Numbered from the stretch's first letter, positions 46,706 through 58,145 are shown. The stretch is 64,000 nucleotides of DNA from Lachancea thermotolerans CBS 6340 (GCF_000142805.1 NC_013083.1:1656066-1720065); one strand, 5' to 3'. Translations and numbers: made by a program. The notes: a model not told the origin generated them from the sequence alone.

Positions 46706-48232
46706 ATGAATGGGCACTCAAGCCCTGCTAAGGAACTTGAAGTTACCACAATCAATGAATGTTGTTTGGCGAAAAGTTCGACTCAGCTCAGCGTCGTGGA
46801 GGGCGAAGTGTGCGACCAATCTATTTCTGGTGACACACCCACAACACACGGAACTTTACAGATTGATCCTGCAGAAGAGAAAGCTTTAGTAAGGAAATTG
46901 GACCGCAGGTTTGTACCAGTGCTTGCCTTTGCTTACTTTTTACAGTCTTTAGACAAGACTAATATTGGTAATGCTTACACTTCTGGAATGAAAGAGGATC
47001 TCGATCTCACTCCTAAGCAATACTCAAATGCTGTGTCAGTCCTTTACTCAACATTTTTAATCGCTCAGGTTCCAACAACGTTGTATTTAAGAGTAATTCC
47101 TCCCCGATATTTTATGTCCGGTATGGTGTTTTGTTGGTCGATAATCACCCTATGTAGTGGGTTCGTGAAGTCTTACCACTCGCTGATAGCACTTAGGGTA
47201 CTTTTAGGCGCTTTTGAAGGCGGTTACTTTCCAGCAATGGTGCTGCTTGTTAGCATGATTTACAAGCCTGAAGAGCAAGCAAAAAGAATAGCATTTTTCT
47301 TCAGCTGTGCGGCACTCGCTGGCGCTTTTGGGGGCTTGATTGCTACAGGATTGGCGACAGTCCATGGCGCAGGAGGCCTTAACGGATGGAGATGGCTGTA
47401 TATCATAGAGGGGCTCGTTTCGACTACCGCAGCTGTATGGATTTACTTTGGTCTTCCCACAGATGTTGAAATGCCCGCTTTCATGAACAATCGAGAAAAA
47501 AGCCTCCTGAAAGTGAGATCAAAACAACGTTTACAGTACATTGGGCCACAACCCAATTTTAGCTGGGACTTTGTTTGGGATGCTTTGAAGGATTTCAAAG
47601 TCTACAGTGGTCTGGCGATACAATTCTGTCAGAATATAATCCTTTATGCCTTCACAACATTTCTACCTGCGATTTTGAAACTTGGAATGGGCTATTCATC
47701 AAGACAAGCGCAATACCTGACCGTACCAGTTTATATCCTTGCGGCAGCAGTTTTTCTAAGCTCTGCATATTTCAGTGATCGGTTTAACATGAGAGGGCCA
47801 ATAATTTTGTGCTTCAATATCGTGACCATTATCGGATACATCATTATGCTTACAGCAAAAACTTCCGGAGTGAAATACTTTGCTTGCTATTTGATGACTT
47901 TTTCAGCTTTCACAGGCCCTGGACTCAACGTAACATGGGTATCAAACAACATTGCTCCACATTATAAACGCGCCACTGCAATTGGTCTAAGTCAAATGTT
48001 TGGCAACTTAGCCGGAGCAATAGCAGGTCAAGTTTACATCAAGCCCCCATACGTGCTGGGAAACTCATTTTCTTTAGGTTGCGTGGGTTTCTCCAGTCTT
48101 TTGGTTGCTCTTCAAATTATCTTATTTTACAGAATCAATGAAAGAAGAGCTGCCATTTTACGAGGAGCAGTGGTTGATAAATTTAAGAAAAGAAGTGGGG
48201 ACAAAGATCTGAATTTCAAATACTGTATATAA
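46706..48232 (+). CDS. TNA1-like anion:cation symporter (MFS, DAL5 family)
   Basis: This 508-residue MFS protein of the ACS family is closest in my reading to nicotinic acid permease Tna1. The N-terminus is soluble to about 70; then KLDRRFVPVLAFAYFLQSLDKTNIGNA at about 64-90 holds the family helix-1 motif LDKxNIGNA. RVLLGAFEGGYFPAMVLLVSMIY marks helix 4. GLIATGLATVHGAGGLNGWRWLYIIEG marks helix 6. QAQYLTVPVYILAAAVFLSSAYFSDR lies past the middle loop, and KRATAIGLSQMFGNLAGAIAGQVY marks helix 11. The tail FKYCI resembles the end FKYMY of Tna1. It should import an organic anion with protons at the plasma membrane. Nicotinate, allantoate-like compounds or quinolinate are candidates. Confidence 0.87.
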   Translation: MNGHSSPAKELEVTTINECCLAKSSTQLSVVEGEVCDQSISGDTPTTHGTLQIDPAEEKALVRKLDRRFVPVLAFAYFLQSLDKTNIGNAYTSGMKEDLDLTPKQYSNAVSVLYSTFLIAQVPTTLYLRVIPPRYFMSGMVFCWSIITLCSGFVKSYHSLIALRVLLGAFEGGYFPAMVLLVSMIYKPEEQAKRIAFFFSCAALAGAFGGLIATGLATVHGAGGLNGWRWLYIIEGLVSTTAAVWIYFGLPTDVEMPAFMNNREKSLLKVRSKQRLQYIGPQPNFSWDFVWDALKDFKVYSGLAIQFCQNIILYAFTTFLPAILKLGMGYSSRQAQYLTVPVYILAAAVFLSSAYFSDRFNMRGPIILCFNIVTIIGYIIMLTAKTSGVKYFACYLMTFSAFTGPGLNVTWVSNNIAPHYKRATAIGLSQMFGNLAGAIAGQVYIKPPYVLGNSFSLGCVGFSSLLVALQIILFYRINERRAAILRGAVVDKFKKRSGDKDLNFKYCI

Positions 48233-48493
48233 AGAATACAAGAGGGGCCTCTCTTCAATGAAAAGGTCGTTGACTTACTAGCAGTTTCAGGAAACCAAGG
48301 ATGCACCAGGGTTGCAGTTATCAAGTAGTCATAAAACTTGAGTGATTCTCTGTGCCCATCAAGTCGAAAGAAGCCTGGTTTATAAGAAAGTCCTCCTTAC
48401 TATATATTCTAAAAATCTGTTTATTCTGTTTTGAAATCAGTCTTTACAATGCTCTAGAAGGAATTCTCGGGCTGTGCTTCATATCTTCAACCA

Positions 48494-50260
48494 TTATGAA
48501 TATTCCAGATTCCAACTATGAATAACTTGACCGATTTCTTTGATAAAACTAGGATTGAACCGAATTGTTTCCCCTCCATAGCTATTTAGGCTATCAAAAG
48601 CGGACCAAAAAGCGCCATCACACCCCATCTTTGGGCACTTTTCAAATCCTGCCTTTTTTCCTCTTAGGTTTTGATATAGAGAATTTTTAGAGCGTGCGGG
48701 TATTACTGCGCCATCAACATCTATAGGAGCCTTAAAATAATCTTCTAATTCAGCGGGGGACTTGAATTTGCGTCTAAGCGATTTTTGTTTTCCAAAATCG
48801 AAATACCATGATGGTTTTTTACAGTTCCTAAGGCCTCCGTTAATCCAGAGAAGGCGTAGTTTTTCATCAAAGTGAGCAAGTTGTGTGGAACAGGTATAGT
48901 TAAGAGCCCTTTTTTCGTCTCTGTTCAAAATGCCTAAGGCCCCAGCTGCGTTTTTGTTGAATCGATAATTTTCATTTCCTGATATAGATTGGCCCAGCCA
49001 AAAAAGCTCCTTGTCGCCATATACTGGCTCACTTGTCTCTTTCCAGAGTTGTAAAGCAGTTGAAATCAATAGGCCAGGGAGATGGTCACTTCTTTTTATA
49101 ACAACTACTCCGCTCTCCATTAGGTGTTTGTAGCCCGCTTTAAAAAAGTCGTTTTGTGTGGTTTTTTCGGTTGATGATGGGATCCCAAAGACCTTGCTTT
49201 CTTCTTCTGTAGGTAATAATTTCTTGTAAAATTTCAAGTCACTGGTTTTGAGATATTCGTCAATTAATCTATCCTTGAAGAAGAATGCGCCAGTTTCTTG
49301 ATACCCAACCAAGTCGAAAAACCTTTCTGGGTTCATAAATGGGACTGCGTCGGAGTCCATCAAAATCATTTCGTCAAAAGAGTTAAAGAGTGACGCTATC
49401 CATTTGTTAGAGAAGCGCTTAAAGAGATCGTGGTGCCCATTTTTAATACCTCTTTTTGCATTCACAAACCATATTTCCTGGGGCAAGTCAAAGCCGTGTG
49501 TATTTGTTTCAGCATCTTTAGTGACATCATTTCTTGCAACATAGCTTATGCTTTGCATTGCTTCAGCGGAAACGTCCCCCTTATGCACAAGTTGGATTGG
49601 TAGTTTGTTTCCTAATAGTCTTAATACATTTAATAGCATTTTAACTTCGCTAACACCGCCCTCACCGAAACTTATTACTATACCTCTGTCCTTCATGGAA
49701 TCTTTGGCTCGTCGCCAAAATGGCAGCTTCAAAGTTTGGTTCAAATCAGAACCTTCGAGTTTAACATTCTCTTGTTCGTTTACTGATGTAGCCTCATCTT
49801 CCCTTGTGTCATCCCATCTGGTAAAGACTGGAAGTTCGCGAGTAAAGATTGGAAACAGTCTGCTGTCAAGTTCCTCGTAGTCAATCCCATCAAAAGGTGC
49901 TAGGTTTGTCACAAAACAATGGCCATACAGTCTCAAGTACTTAACGGATTGAATCACTCGGCGTCTCGAAAAAAATATTGATTTTCTGTCGCTGAAGCTT
50001 CTCATACCCCAGCCACTACCTTGGCGTAAAAACGATTGGAACAATGCAGCACATGCTTCAGCGGCAGCCGGGCTTTCCGTTGGTGTTTCATCTCCTATCA
50101 CCGTGGAAAGGCCGGTCTCAGCTGAATATCGCGGTATCCTCAGTGAAACTTTCTCATTTGCCAGCTGGAAAACGTAGAAACAAACCAATGTGGAAAGAGA
50201 TAAAACTGCAAACCGCTTCCAGCTTCTTGCACTGTATATCTTTCGTGTAAGGAGGCTCAT
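48494..50260 (-). CDS. MNN1-family alpha-1,3-mannosyltransferase
   Basis: This 588-residue type II Golgi protein is a GT71 enzyme of the MNN1/MNT2-4 family, which caps N- and O-linked mannans with alpha-1,3-mannose. A short basic N-terminus is followed by a signal anchor at about 16-34 (FAVLSLSTLVCFYVFQLA). The core has GIVISFGEGGVSEVKMLLN, LPIQLVHKGDVS, KWIASLFNSFDEMILMDSDAVPF with the DxD-type DSD near 303-305, and the nearby ESGVVVIKR and GDKELFWLG blocks. RLLWINGGLRNCKKPSW and an end cysteine pair (KCPKMGC) are also family features. MNN1-family genes are often multiplied in subtelomeres. I cannot assign which S. cerevisiae member it matches. Confidence 0.9.
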   Translation of the reverse strand: MSLLTRKIYSARSWKRFAVLSLSTLVCFYVFQLANEKVSLRIPRYSAETGLSTVIGDETPTESPAAAEACAALFQSFLRQGSGWGMRSFSDRKSIFFSRRRVIQSVKYLRLYGHCFVTNLAPFDGIDYEELDSRLFPIFTRELPVFTRWDDTREDEATSVNEQENVKLEGSDLNQTLKLPFWRRAKDSMKDRGIVISFGEGGVSEVKMLLNVLRLLGNKLPIQLVHKGDVSAEAMQSISYVARNDVTKDAETNTHGFDLPQEIWFVNAKRGIKNGHHDLFKRFSNKWIASLFNSFDEMILMDSDAVPFMNPERFFDLVGYQETGAFFFKDRLIDEYLKTSDLKFYKKLLPTEEESKVFGIPSSTEKTTQNDFFKAGYKHLMESGVVVIKRSDHLPGLLISTALQLWKETSEPVYGDKELFWLGQSISGNENYRFNKNAAGALGILNRDEKRALNYTCSTQLAHFDEKLRLLWINGGLRNCKKPSWYFDFGKQKSLRRKFKSPAELEDYFKAPIDVDGAVIPARSKNSLYQNLRGKKAGFEKCPKMGCDGAFWSAFDSLNSYGGETIRFNPSFIKEIGQVIHSWNLEYS

Positions 50261-50968
50261 ATTCTAAAACTGCATAGGTTTTCTCACTATTTCAATGAAG
50301 TGATAAAAATAACCACCTCCAGGAAATATTTGAACTCCGAGGCGCACGTGCGGCGAACGCCGTTCGATGCTTCGCTTGTACTCTTACGTCATCAAAATAA
50401 AATTCGTTCTCGAAGAAAAAAGTTGTTAAAACACCTGTGATTTTGACGCCTTACGAAAACTTCTGCCCCGCTCAAGACAAAAAAGGTCATTGTGGATTAT
50501 GCTCCTTGTTTAATTATCTGAAAATCTCAAATTGCAGACGAAAGACAAAAATGTTGAAAAATAACAAGCCCTAGCCTCCTCTTTTTCCTCATTAGAAATA
50601 CCTTCTGGGAAAGCATGTAAGCGAAATGGCTTCAAAAATGCACAAGCGGCATATTTAAGCATTAAGCTGCTAAGCATTTCAAGGATTGATAAAATTTTTA
50701 ATTCGCTTCCACAGCTGATTCATGCTCCTGATCATTTCAACTTTAAGTTGTCTAAATCAAATATAAAAACATCGAAAAGCACGTTTGAGTGGCTAACCTT
50801 GCAAGATTTTTTGCAGGCGCATTACCCCAACGGTCAGAAAAGTCTTCAATAACTAAAAAACCAGCATCCCGCGGGTGCTGAAGTCGTATTGAGATCTAGA
50901 CTTTTTGTCTGCGAAAACTCCATTTTTATAAAACACGCTTTCCTCAAAGTTACACATCCTTGTGAATT
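50261..50968. other. Intergenic between MNN1-type gene and exchanger pseudogene
   Basis: About 0.7 kb, AT-rich, with no gene seen. It holds the promoter of the mannosyltransferase on the left and the remains of the exchanger's 3' end on the right. Confidence 0.4.
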
Positions 50969-52636
50969 TTAAGCCCAAATGCCCATTGGGTCATTCTCTG
51001 CACCCGCAACAAGCTCTTTTGAATCACGAATTTTTCTGACTTTGCTGATTAACAAACCAACCATTAGAGGGCCAACAATTGTGCAGAGCACAATTCCCCA
51101 CGACACAATGAAATACTGCTCTGAAGTTAATATACCTCGATTTTCTGCTATGGCAGAAATAAGAAATCTAATATCTCCCCTAGAAACCATAGCATAGCCC
51201 ATTATTGAAGGAGGGACAAGTGAATTTACACTTGGGAAGCCCCAAGAACGTTAACCACTTTCAACATCATTCCCAAAATGTTTGAAACAAGCCTTCTTTA
51301 TTAACCACGCACCACATATAAACTTGCCAACAGTCATTAGAACTGCATACACTACGCCTCTCCATATAATATTTCCGTCGAGCATTTTGGAAACAGGAAT
51401 GGAGAAGCCTATCGATGCAAAGAAAAACGGTTTCAAAACAGTCGAGAGAGACGCTTCATAATACGTTTCCCATATTTGAAGCCCAGAGATGTGCCCAATA
51501 TAAATATGGTTAGTGGCAATGTTGATTTCTGAGCCTGTGACAGAATTATTGGGATTCGATTGCCTCTCGTATGAGTTTTGCTCACCCACACTCTTTATCC
51601 TATCAGTGTCCGAACATCTTAGTGAAGCAGAATGTGGTTGGTTTGAAGATTCTGGTACTGAACGGGCTTTTTCGAAACATTTGTTGAACTGTTTTACTTG
51701 AGTTGCGAAAACTATCTGATCTGCTCTCTTGGGGAGTGAATCACCTGTCTCATTGTCAGTCAAACAAGGAGCTACACGTTTCGCGAAAGCCAACCAGTAA
51801 ACCTGATTGTCGCACCAGCTGATACAGGCGCCTGCGAGATAAGCAGCGTACAGATTTGAAGTTCCAGCATAATTAGATCTAACAAAAAACCCGAAGAAAA
51901 TTAAAGTGTGCGTCAAAAATGTTATCTGCATTTTAGTAGGAAGATACTGAGAATTTTCGAAATGGCAAGACGGCATTGCACGAGCTAGGGGCTTTACTAA
52001 AATTCTTCATACCAATGGAACAACAACTGCGAATGCAAAAGAAGCCGGTATGAGCCGAATTATAATTACCGGACTAAGCGATGCCTCGCCCCCTAAATTG
52101 GATTAAATTTGTGCCATAACGAGTTCAACAACGTCATCTAACATGGCCACACATGTCAGTATCACCCCGAATCGACTTTTGTTGCGACCACTGACCTTTA
52201 ATACTGTGAATGTTGCCCCCAGGCTGCTTGAACACAACGAGGCACCAGCTGTGAAAGGCTGTAGAGGAGTTGCATGCGCAAGCCTCATTAGTACAAATGA
52301 CATCCCAATTGGCGCAATAACACCAGTGAAACCCAGAAACGTCAATAGGATAAAATTAGATTTCATTGCGCGAAAATCGGTTGACAATCCGCCTTCATAA
52401 AGAAGCAAAATTAGGCCCAGATAACCTGGCTGAACAACCGTTTGCTGAACTGGCAACGAAAACCGGTTTCCTTCAGGTGAGTCCCATGCAACACCAATGA
52501 ATATCTGTCCCAATAAGCCGCAATATATGAGTTTGTCAAGGGCTGCGCCAACAATATTGAGGATTTTAAGAAAAGAAGCTAATATCAAAATCACGATCAC
52601 GTCAGGTTCATGATATGAAAGAGCCGCTTGGCTCAT
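50969..52636 (-). pseudogene. Na+/H+ exchanger (CPA family) with three in-frame stops
   Basis: The sequence would code for a fungal sodium/proton exchanger of about 550 residues. It starts with MSQAALSYHEPDVIVILILA and continues with LGLILLLYEGGLSTDFRAM and AGASLCSSSLGATFTVLKVSG. MLDDVVELVMAQI, with the ion-binding DD, comes next. A TAA at 52103-52105 follows, after which SNLGGEASLSPVIIIRLIPASF carries on in the same frame. A TGA lies near 52011 and a TAA at 51251-51253. Between and after the stops the frame is still recognisable (IWETYYEASLSTVLKPFFFASIGFSIPVSK, then GYAMVSRGDIRFLISAIAENRG). No frameshift was needed. A central hydrophilic insert lies at about 51560-51750. The loss looks recent. 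Confidence 0.85.
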
Positions 52637-55600
52637 GTTTTTGCTTGATAATGGGGGGTATCGGAGTGATCAATCCCTGCAAATTTGAAACTCATTATTT
52701 TAATTTAGACCACAGCTTGGTAAAGAGCTAGAAGTAAAGGCTGTGCCAACAATTGCAAATATTCTGCTTGTGTTTATATCCCCACCTATAATAATTTCAT
52801 TGCCGCAGTAGCGACGGAGGTGGAATTAGTAGTCACGAGAAAAATCTGTATAAGGTAAGCTATAATCGTGATCTTGCATCATTATGAGCAAGTCTGTCAC
52901 GAATTATGGCATATTGCGGAGATACAAAAACGCTGGATCAAGCTCAACCTGTGTCAGTTTCATATGATATCCATGCTACGAAACACTCCGTGTGACTGGC
53001 AAATTGTGCCCACTCGCTGCCAGAGTTCTGGTCACAGAGATCTATTTCAACACCTCTAAAATAACTCAACTTATTGGCCTTCTATTTAGCTGTTGCTTCT
53101 GATTGAGGTGATTTGGTTGAGTTTCTCATACCAGAAGCGCTCAAAACTGCTTTGCAAAACAACTGTGCGTTCAAGTTTGCAGTGGACAGCGGAAACCCTC
53201 CCCCCAATAGCCCTTTATTTTATAGAGAAAAATTTCTCAAAGTCAGCAGTAAACAAATTCAGGTGACATGAGGGCTGTAACAAGTCACGCAGCCTTGGGG
53301 ACCTTCTTCCGTTGGTTATCCAATGTTGGCCAACTGATGGTGGACAAAATCGGATTGATATTCGACCTGCTCTGGACTTTCTAAATTAATAAAATTTGCA
53401 CTCACACGAATTTTATTTGGTCCAAGGTTCTTTTCTGAGCATATTTGATCAAAGAGTTCATTCCTTTTTAGGTGTATTTTCTTTGTAAAGACGTAAAAAT
53501 TCTGTCTAAAGGCAGAGATATTCAATTGACGTTTTGAACTTCTGGCCTTATTTATTAATTGAGATTCTTTGAAGATCTGATACATAGGAATTCCTCTATC
53601 TGAAAGTTCAGTGCGTGGATGATAATTGAATTTTTACGTTTAGCTTCGGTATTTGAGCAGTCTGGTGTCAACTTGCCTAGCAATCGTTGACCCTCAGTAA
53701 TAGTTAGCATGATTCGGAATGCTTTTAGTGCAAGCAGCCATTCATGGTGATAAAAAAAGGTTCTGTATTCTATTTTGCATCAAACGTTCTTCTACGTTGG
53801 GTTTTTAAGTTAACATGCTCAAGAGCGTTGGTAGGGCTGATAGAAGAACTGAGCTGACAACTTTAGGAAAAAATAGCGTTCTTTATGTTTGGCAGTTGCT
53901 TTATTTAAAAAGCTTCTGAAGCTTCCACTTGGAAAAATGTTATGCCTGCCTTCGAAGTTTCTTCAAAAATCCTGCTAAACCTTCCCATTATGCCTTCCAA
54001 ACCTCTCAAAAAAACTCCTAAGGTTTATGTTACAAGTTTAGTACAAAGAACCAGATTGCAAGAATACCAGCCCTTCACTAACCCCATCCTCAGCTGTCTT
54101 GAACTCAATTTTATGAAGCTTGAAAATTGTTTGCAGAATTGTATGCTGTCTCGAAAATTAGGGGCTTTGCGCTTTAGTAAGTGATGCAATGTTCCAAGGG
54201 GTCAAATTAGACTCAAGCTTGATATTATTTTGTAAAACGAGAAGCAAATACACTATGAAGACCGATTATGCGCATATTGGGGAAACCTCGGCAAAGAGTC
54301 TCTATTTTCAAGAAATGCCTATTAAGGCAGCCCAAACTTGATCAGGAACGTGTTTAGATGGAAAGACGGCCTTTGCTATTAGTAGATTTTAAAAGACACT
54401 AAAGGATATCAGCTTTGAGGTTATTAATTATATAAGAAGAAGGAATATTGTGCTAAAGTTAAATTGTCAACCACAGTAATTGTTGTCGCTCTGCGCGTGG
54501 GGTTCCTAGCTACCATGTTCCTTGAACAAGGTCCAAAGTAAAGCTGCAGACAGTCAGGTCTCGGAATTCTTGACCGCCTTTTTGCTGATAAGTATTTTCT
54601 TTGACAAGCAGTTCTCGTTTGGAATTTGCTAGAATTTAGCATTTATCAAAATGAATAGAAAGTTGACTCTCAAAAATTCCCGATCGGTCCTCCTTTAAGT
54701 TAGAGGATCTTTAGAATTGTCACCTGATAAAGGTCCCGAGGCTCAATCGAAGGGTTTTAAAAAGTGGCAATGTTAATGAGCTACAAGTTGTGAAAAAAAG
54801 TCATACTTATGATCACCGATCAAGTTTTCGTCTTGATAATTCCTTATAACCTGTACACACAAAGACAAGGGTCTATTCAGGTGGACCCGTCAATCTCATA
54901 AAACATAACTTGTTTAGTCTGAAGTTCTATCATGAGTTCTATCACTTAGTTTCTCCATTAGTTAGATGCTATCACTGTAACAATTTGATATTAATATATA
55001 GTTAGCCATAGCCCGTATAATTTTCTTTTCGAATGTCACTTGAGAAACTTAATCGAGCCTGCTGGCTCCAAGGTCTATCACACAGTTTTAGTTATCATTC
55101 AGGGCCATATTGAGTAAAGTTTTGTTCCTTAACTCTTTTTCTTTGTTGGCCTGTGTGTATTTTTCTTGGTATTCAGTTCGCTGTTCCACGCACGTTATGA
55201 AAAATTGTTTCCACAAAAAATTCACAACACAGCCGGGGTTGCATCTTAAATGATGAAAAATACAAGGGATATTGAGGCTTGGAATCATAATTCAGGATCG
55301 TGACTTTAAATACTTCCATTTTCAAAGATCAATATGGTTGAAAAATAAGATTAAGAATGTAACGACAAATGCTGCTAGAATAATATCGAGCCTACTCCTC
55401 GCTTCTCTCACTATAAATTAGGGTTCTATTGCAGGCTAAAAACTAATATCACTAATTGTCAGTACCAAAAGTATACTTTAGGGTCAGGAACAGGCCTTTA
55501 AAACGCTCTGCTCACACGTTTCTTAGTTGAAAAAAAACTGAAATCGATAGATGTGCGCGGTATTTGTATTGATTATTTAGGTTTTCCTGATCTCAAATGG

Positions 55601-56958
55601 TCCTAGAAGCTTGAAGGCCTTTTATTACAGATCGCGGTTTGTACTCACTTTTTTTATAAATATATGCATTAATACCAGGACGAACTTTTTAATGAATAAC
55701 GTTTCATGAAGCAATAAGTAGAAAATGTTTCTAATGGCACCGAGAGCTGAAATAATAACTCAAAAACCTTTATTTCACCATCAACGTTCATCGATGGCGA
55801 GAGTCTTGAATCAAAAAATTACTTTTCTCCGCAAAAACGTGCCAAATTGAACCTCTTAGCCCTGTCTTTGGTCTCACAGCAATTTGTGTGGGCAAGATTT
55901 TCGATACTACTGAGCCATTCTTGGCTTCTGAACACAATTTCTGCCCTTGCTTTGATCAGGATCTTTACAGTCTGTACAATATTCTGACTGTGTTGCATGA
56001 TGTCACCCTTTGCTATACATTGCGACTTGCTGGCACATTACATCGCTGCCTCTTTATAATTTTATTTCATGAATATGACACTAACTTCAGAGTCGCAGCT
56101 TAAATGGCCTCTTTCAAGGTGACTGGAGCACCCTGTCTGTCTGGTGCCCAAAGTTAAGCCCAGATTAAGGATTTGTTTTATAAACTCCGGCAATAATCTT
56201 CAGTTTTGTGGTTTTCTCTTGCGATCAAATGACTGGCGGTTGTTGTTTCCACCCGCTAGTCTTAAGATGAACGCTTTTAAATGGCGGTAAAAGTGCCCGG
56301 AGTGTTAAGAACGTTGATCATAATACTTAGTGACCCTGTTGAAATTAGGTACGTATCTTATTAAAAAGGCGCGTAGGCGTGTGAAATGGCGTATGAATGC
56401 CCTATGCCGTAAAATAAATATTTTGACTCTCGGGATCTAGAAAATGGTCTGCGTTTCTTAGGGAAATAGGCTCTTCGTTTTTAACAAAAACATGGTGATA
56501 TTTTTGTATTGGTACGTTGGCGATAAATCATTTGGGGAAAGTAACACAATATGGTGGAGGTGTTCAGCGAGGTTGTTCTATATTTTTCTTAGCCTCATGC
56601 AAAAAATGCCTCTTACGTTCAAAGTAGCAACAAGGCTATCATTAAGCATGATTTGAAGCCAAAATACGGCGCTGTTGCAAGCTGAATTTTTATGTTGTGA
56701 TGTCAATGTGTAGATGTATTCTCAGTAAATGAGCACATCACAATATTTGCGCTAGAGTTCAAATACAGCAGAAACAAAGATTTAGGCAAAGCTCGTTGAT
56801 TCTTTTTTTCTCATCTTCTTCAACCTTGTAATTTTATTGCGCATAGTACCACGCATAGCTACATTTAATTTCGATAAAATATCTTTAATGACGTCGAACC
56901 AAAAGCAAGGCTCTAAATCTAAAGACTGTATGCTTTGTACTCATCAAACGTTGGACAA
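52637..56958. other. 4.3-kb gene-poor AT-rich region
   Basis: No gene can be supported. The best frames are 53316-53585 on the minus strand (89 codons, ATG start, ordinary codon use, no known motif), 53942-54184 on the plus strand (80 codons, starts MPAFEVSSK) and 55888-56103 on the plus strand (71 codons). Any of these could be a relic or a small orphan. No inverted or tandem repeat of note was found by eye. It resembles eroded subtelomeric DNA. Confidence 0.4.
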
Positions 56959-57870
56959 TTACAAAGGTATAGCACATTCATTCAACAGCTCTTCTGACTT
57001 GCTTATGTATTTCTCAATATAAGAGTTTGTAAAACCCTTGGACAGGACAGCAGTACCATTGCTATCGAAAAAAGCGGGACTTTGATTATCCAACTCTGTA
57101 GCAACCATCATTGGAGCAATCTTGCTAGCATAGTTTTCTGAACTTTGGAACAAAAAGCCAATGATGCCCTCGATAACCCAGGATTTAAAGCTGCCAGCAC
57201 CTAAGAAATTGTCGCGGATAGTTGTCTTTATCAGGCCTGGGTTGAGGCCATACACGCCAACGCCAGGATATCGTCTCGCTGTGTCAAACACAAGAGTCTC
57301 GTTACCTGCCACGGTGGACATGTGAGTTTTCATTCCATTGTATTTCCCAGTGGAGTTGAGGTCGTCGGGTGTCCCCATTTCACCCTGGCAAGGAAACCCA
57401 AATATAAAGACTCTAGGTCTTGTAAGAAATTTTGAATTTGCTTTTTCTAGCGCAGGTAAAAGATTGCGGATGATCACCAGTCTGCTGAGATAGCTTACAG
57501 CAACGTCGCGTTCTAAACCTTCAACGGTCTCCTCGCGCGTTGGAGCTGCCAGTATACCAGCCGTGAATATTACGACGTCCAAGGAATATTGTGCAAGCTT
57601 CTTCGCCACACGTTTAGCTTCAGACATCAATTCCAAGTCTGCTTTGATAAATTGAATATTCGCCAAATCGTGATCTCTGAAAGTTCGACCCACAACAACA
57701 ACTTCGGCCTCTCTGCTCTGGAATAGTCGAGCTAAGCTCTGACCTATTCCTGAGGTACCTCCAACGATTGCAACCTTTAGATTCTTAAGCTTGAGCTGGC
57801 TCGCGGGGACATTGGTCCAAACCAACTCTTTATTTTCTTGTGCTCTATCAATTTTCAAGCCCAAACCCAT
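56959..57870 (-). CDS. YKL107W-like short-chain dehydrogenase, copy 2
   Basis: This 303-residue SDR is a paralogue of the gene at 11286. The nucleotide site is GGTSGIG at 37-43 within VAIVGGTSGIG, followed by VVVGRTFRDHDLA. Shared blocks are EETVEGLERDVAVSYLSRLV, PRVFIFGFP, DDLNSTGKY, AGNETLVFDTARRYP, GLNPGLIKTTIRDNFLG and KGFTNS near the end. Here the active-site motif reads YNGMK (177-181), a proper YxxxK, while copy 1 has YSPVR and S. cerevisiae YKL107W, as I recall it, YSAYA. The GC content is moderate, much lower than copy 1. It should reduce a carbonyl compound, but the substrate is unknown. Confidence 0.9.
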   Translation of the reverse strand: MGLGLKIDRAQENKELVWTNVPASQLKLKNLKVAIVGGTSGIGQSLARLFQSREAEVVVVGRTFRDHDLANIQFIKADLELMSEAKRVAKKLAQYSLDVVIFTAGILAAPTREETVEGLERDVAVSYLSRLVIIRNLLPALEKANSKFLTRPRVFIFGFPCQGEMGTPDDLNSTGKYNGMKTHMSTVAGNETLVFDTARRYPGVGVYGLNPGLIKTTIRDNFLGAGSFKSWVIEGIIGFLFQSSENYASKIAPMMVATELDNQSPAFFDSNGTAVLSKGFTNSYIEKYISKSEELLNECAIPL

Positions 57871-58130
57871 TGTATCTTTTTTGCTGTTCTTGCAGCTCTT
57901 TCTGTTTTCACTGTGTTTCCTGTTCCCCTGAAACGACTTTTACAATTTCGATACAATAGCAGTGGTCTCCGCTTTTCTGCTTCTGCCAAAACAGGAGCGT
58001 ATTATATAGCAGAATGTTTCATTTCTAACGTAGTACAGCCATTAGTCATGCGGTGTAGCAAGCGGAAGATTTCAATAAACTTAAAGAGAAGTTCAGCCGC
58101 TCCACTCCAACACTGAACTTTTTTCATTCA

Positions 58131-58145
58131 CCCCCCCCCCCCCCC
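58131..58145 (+). repeat. C15 homopolymer run
   Basis: Fifteen C in a row occur in otherwise AT-rich DNA. Poly-C of this length is rare in yeast genomes. It may also be a place where sequencing length is uncertain. Confidence 0.9.

Noticed and set aside
50969-52636. Exchanger expressed by stop-codon readthrough
   Set aside because: Three stops of two kinds, none in a known leaky context such as CAATTA after the stop.
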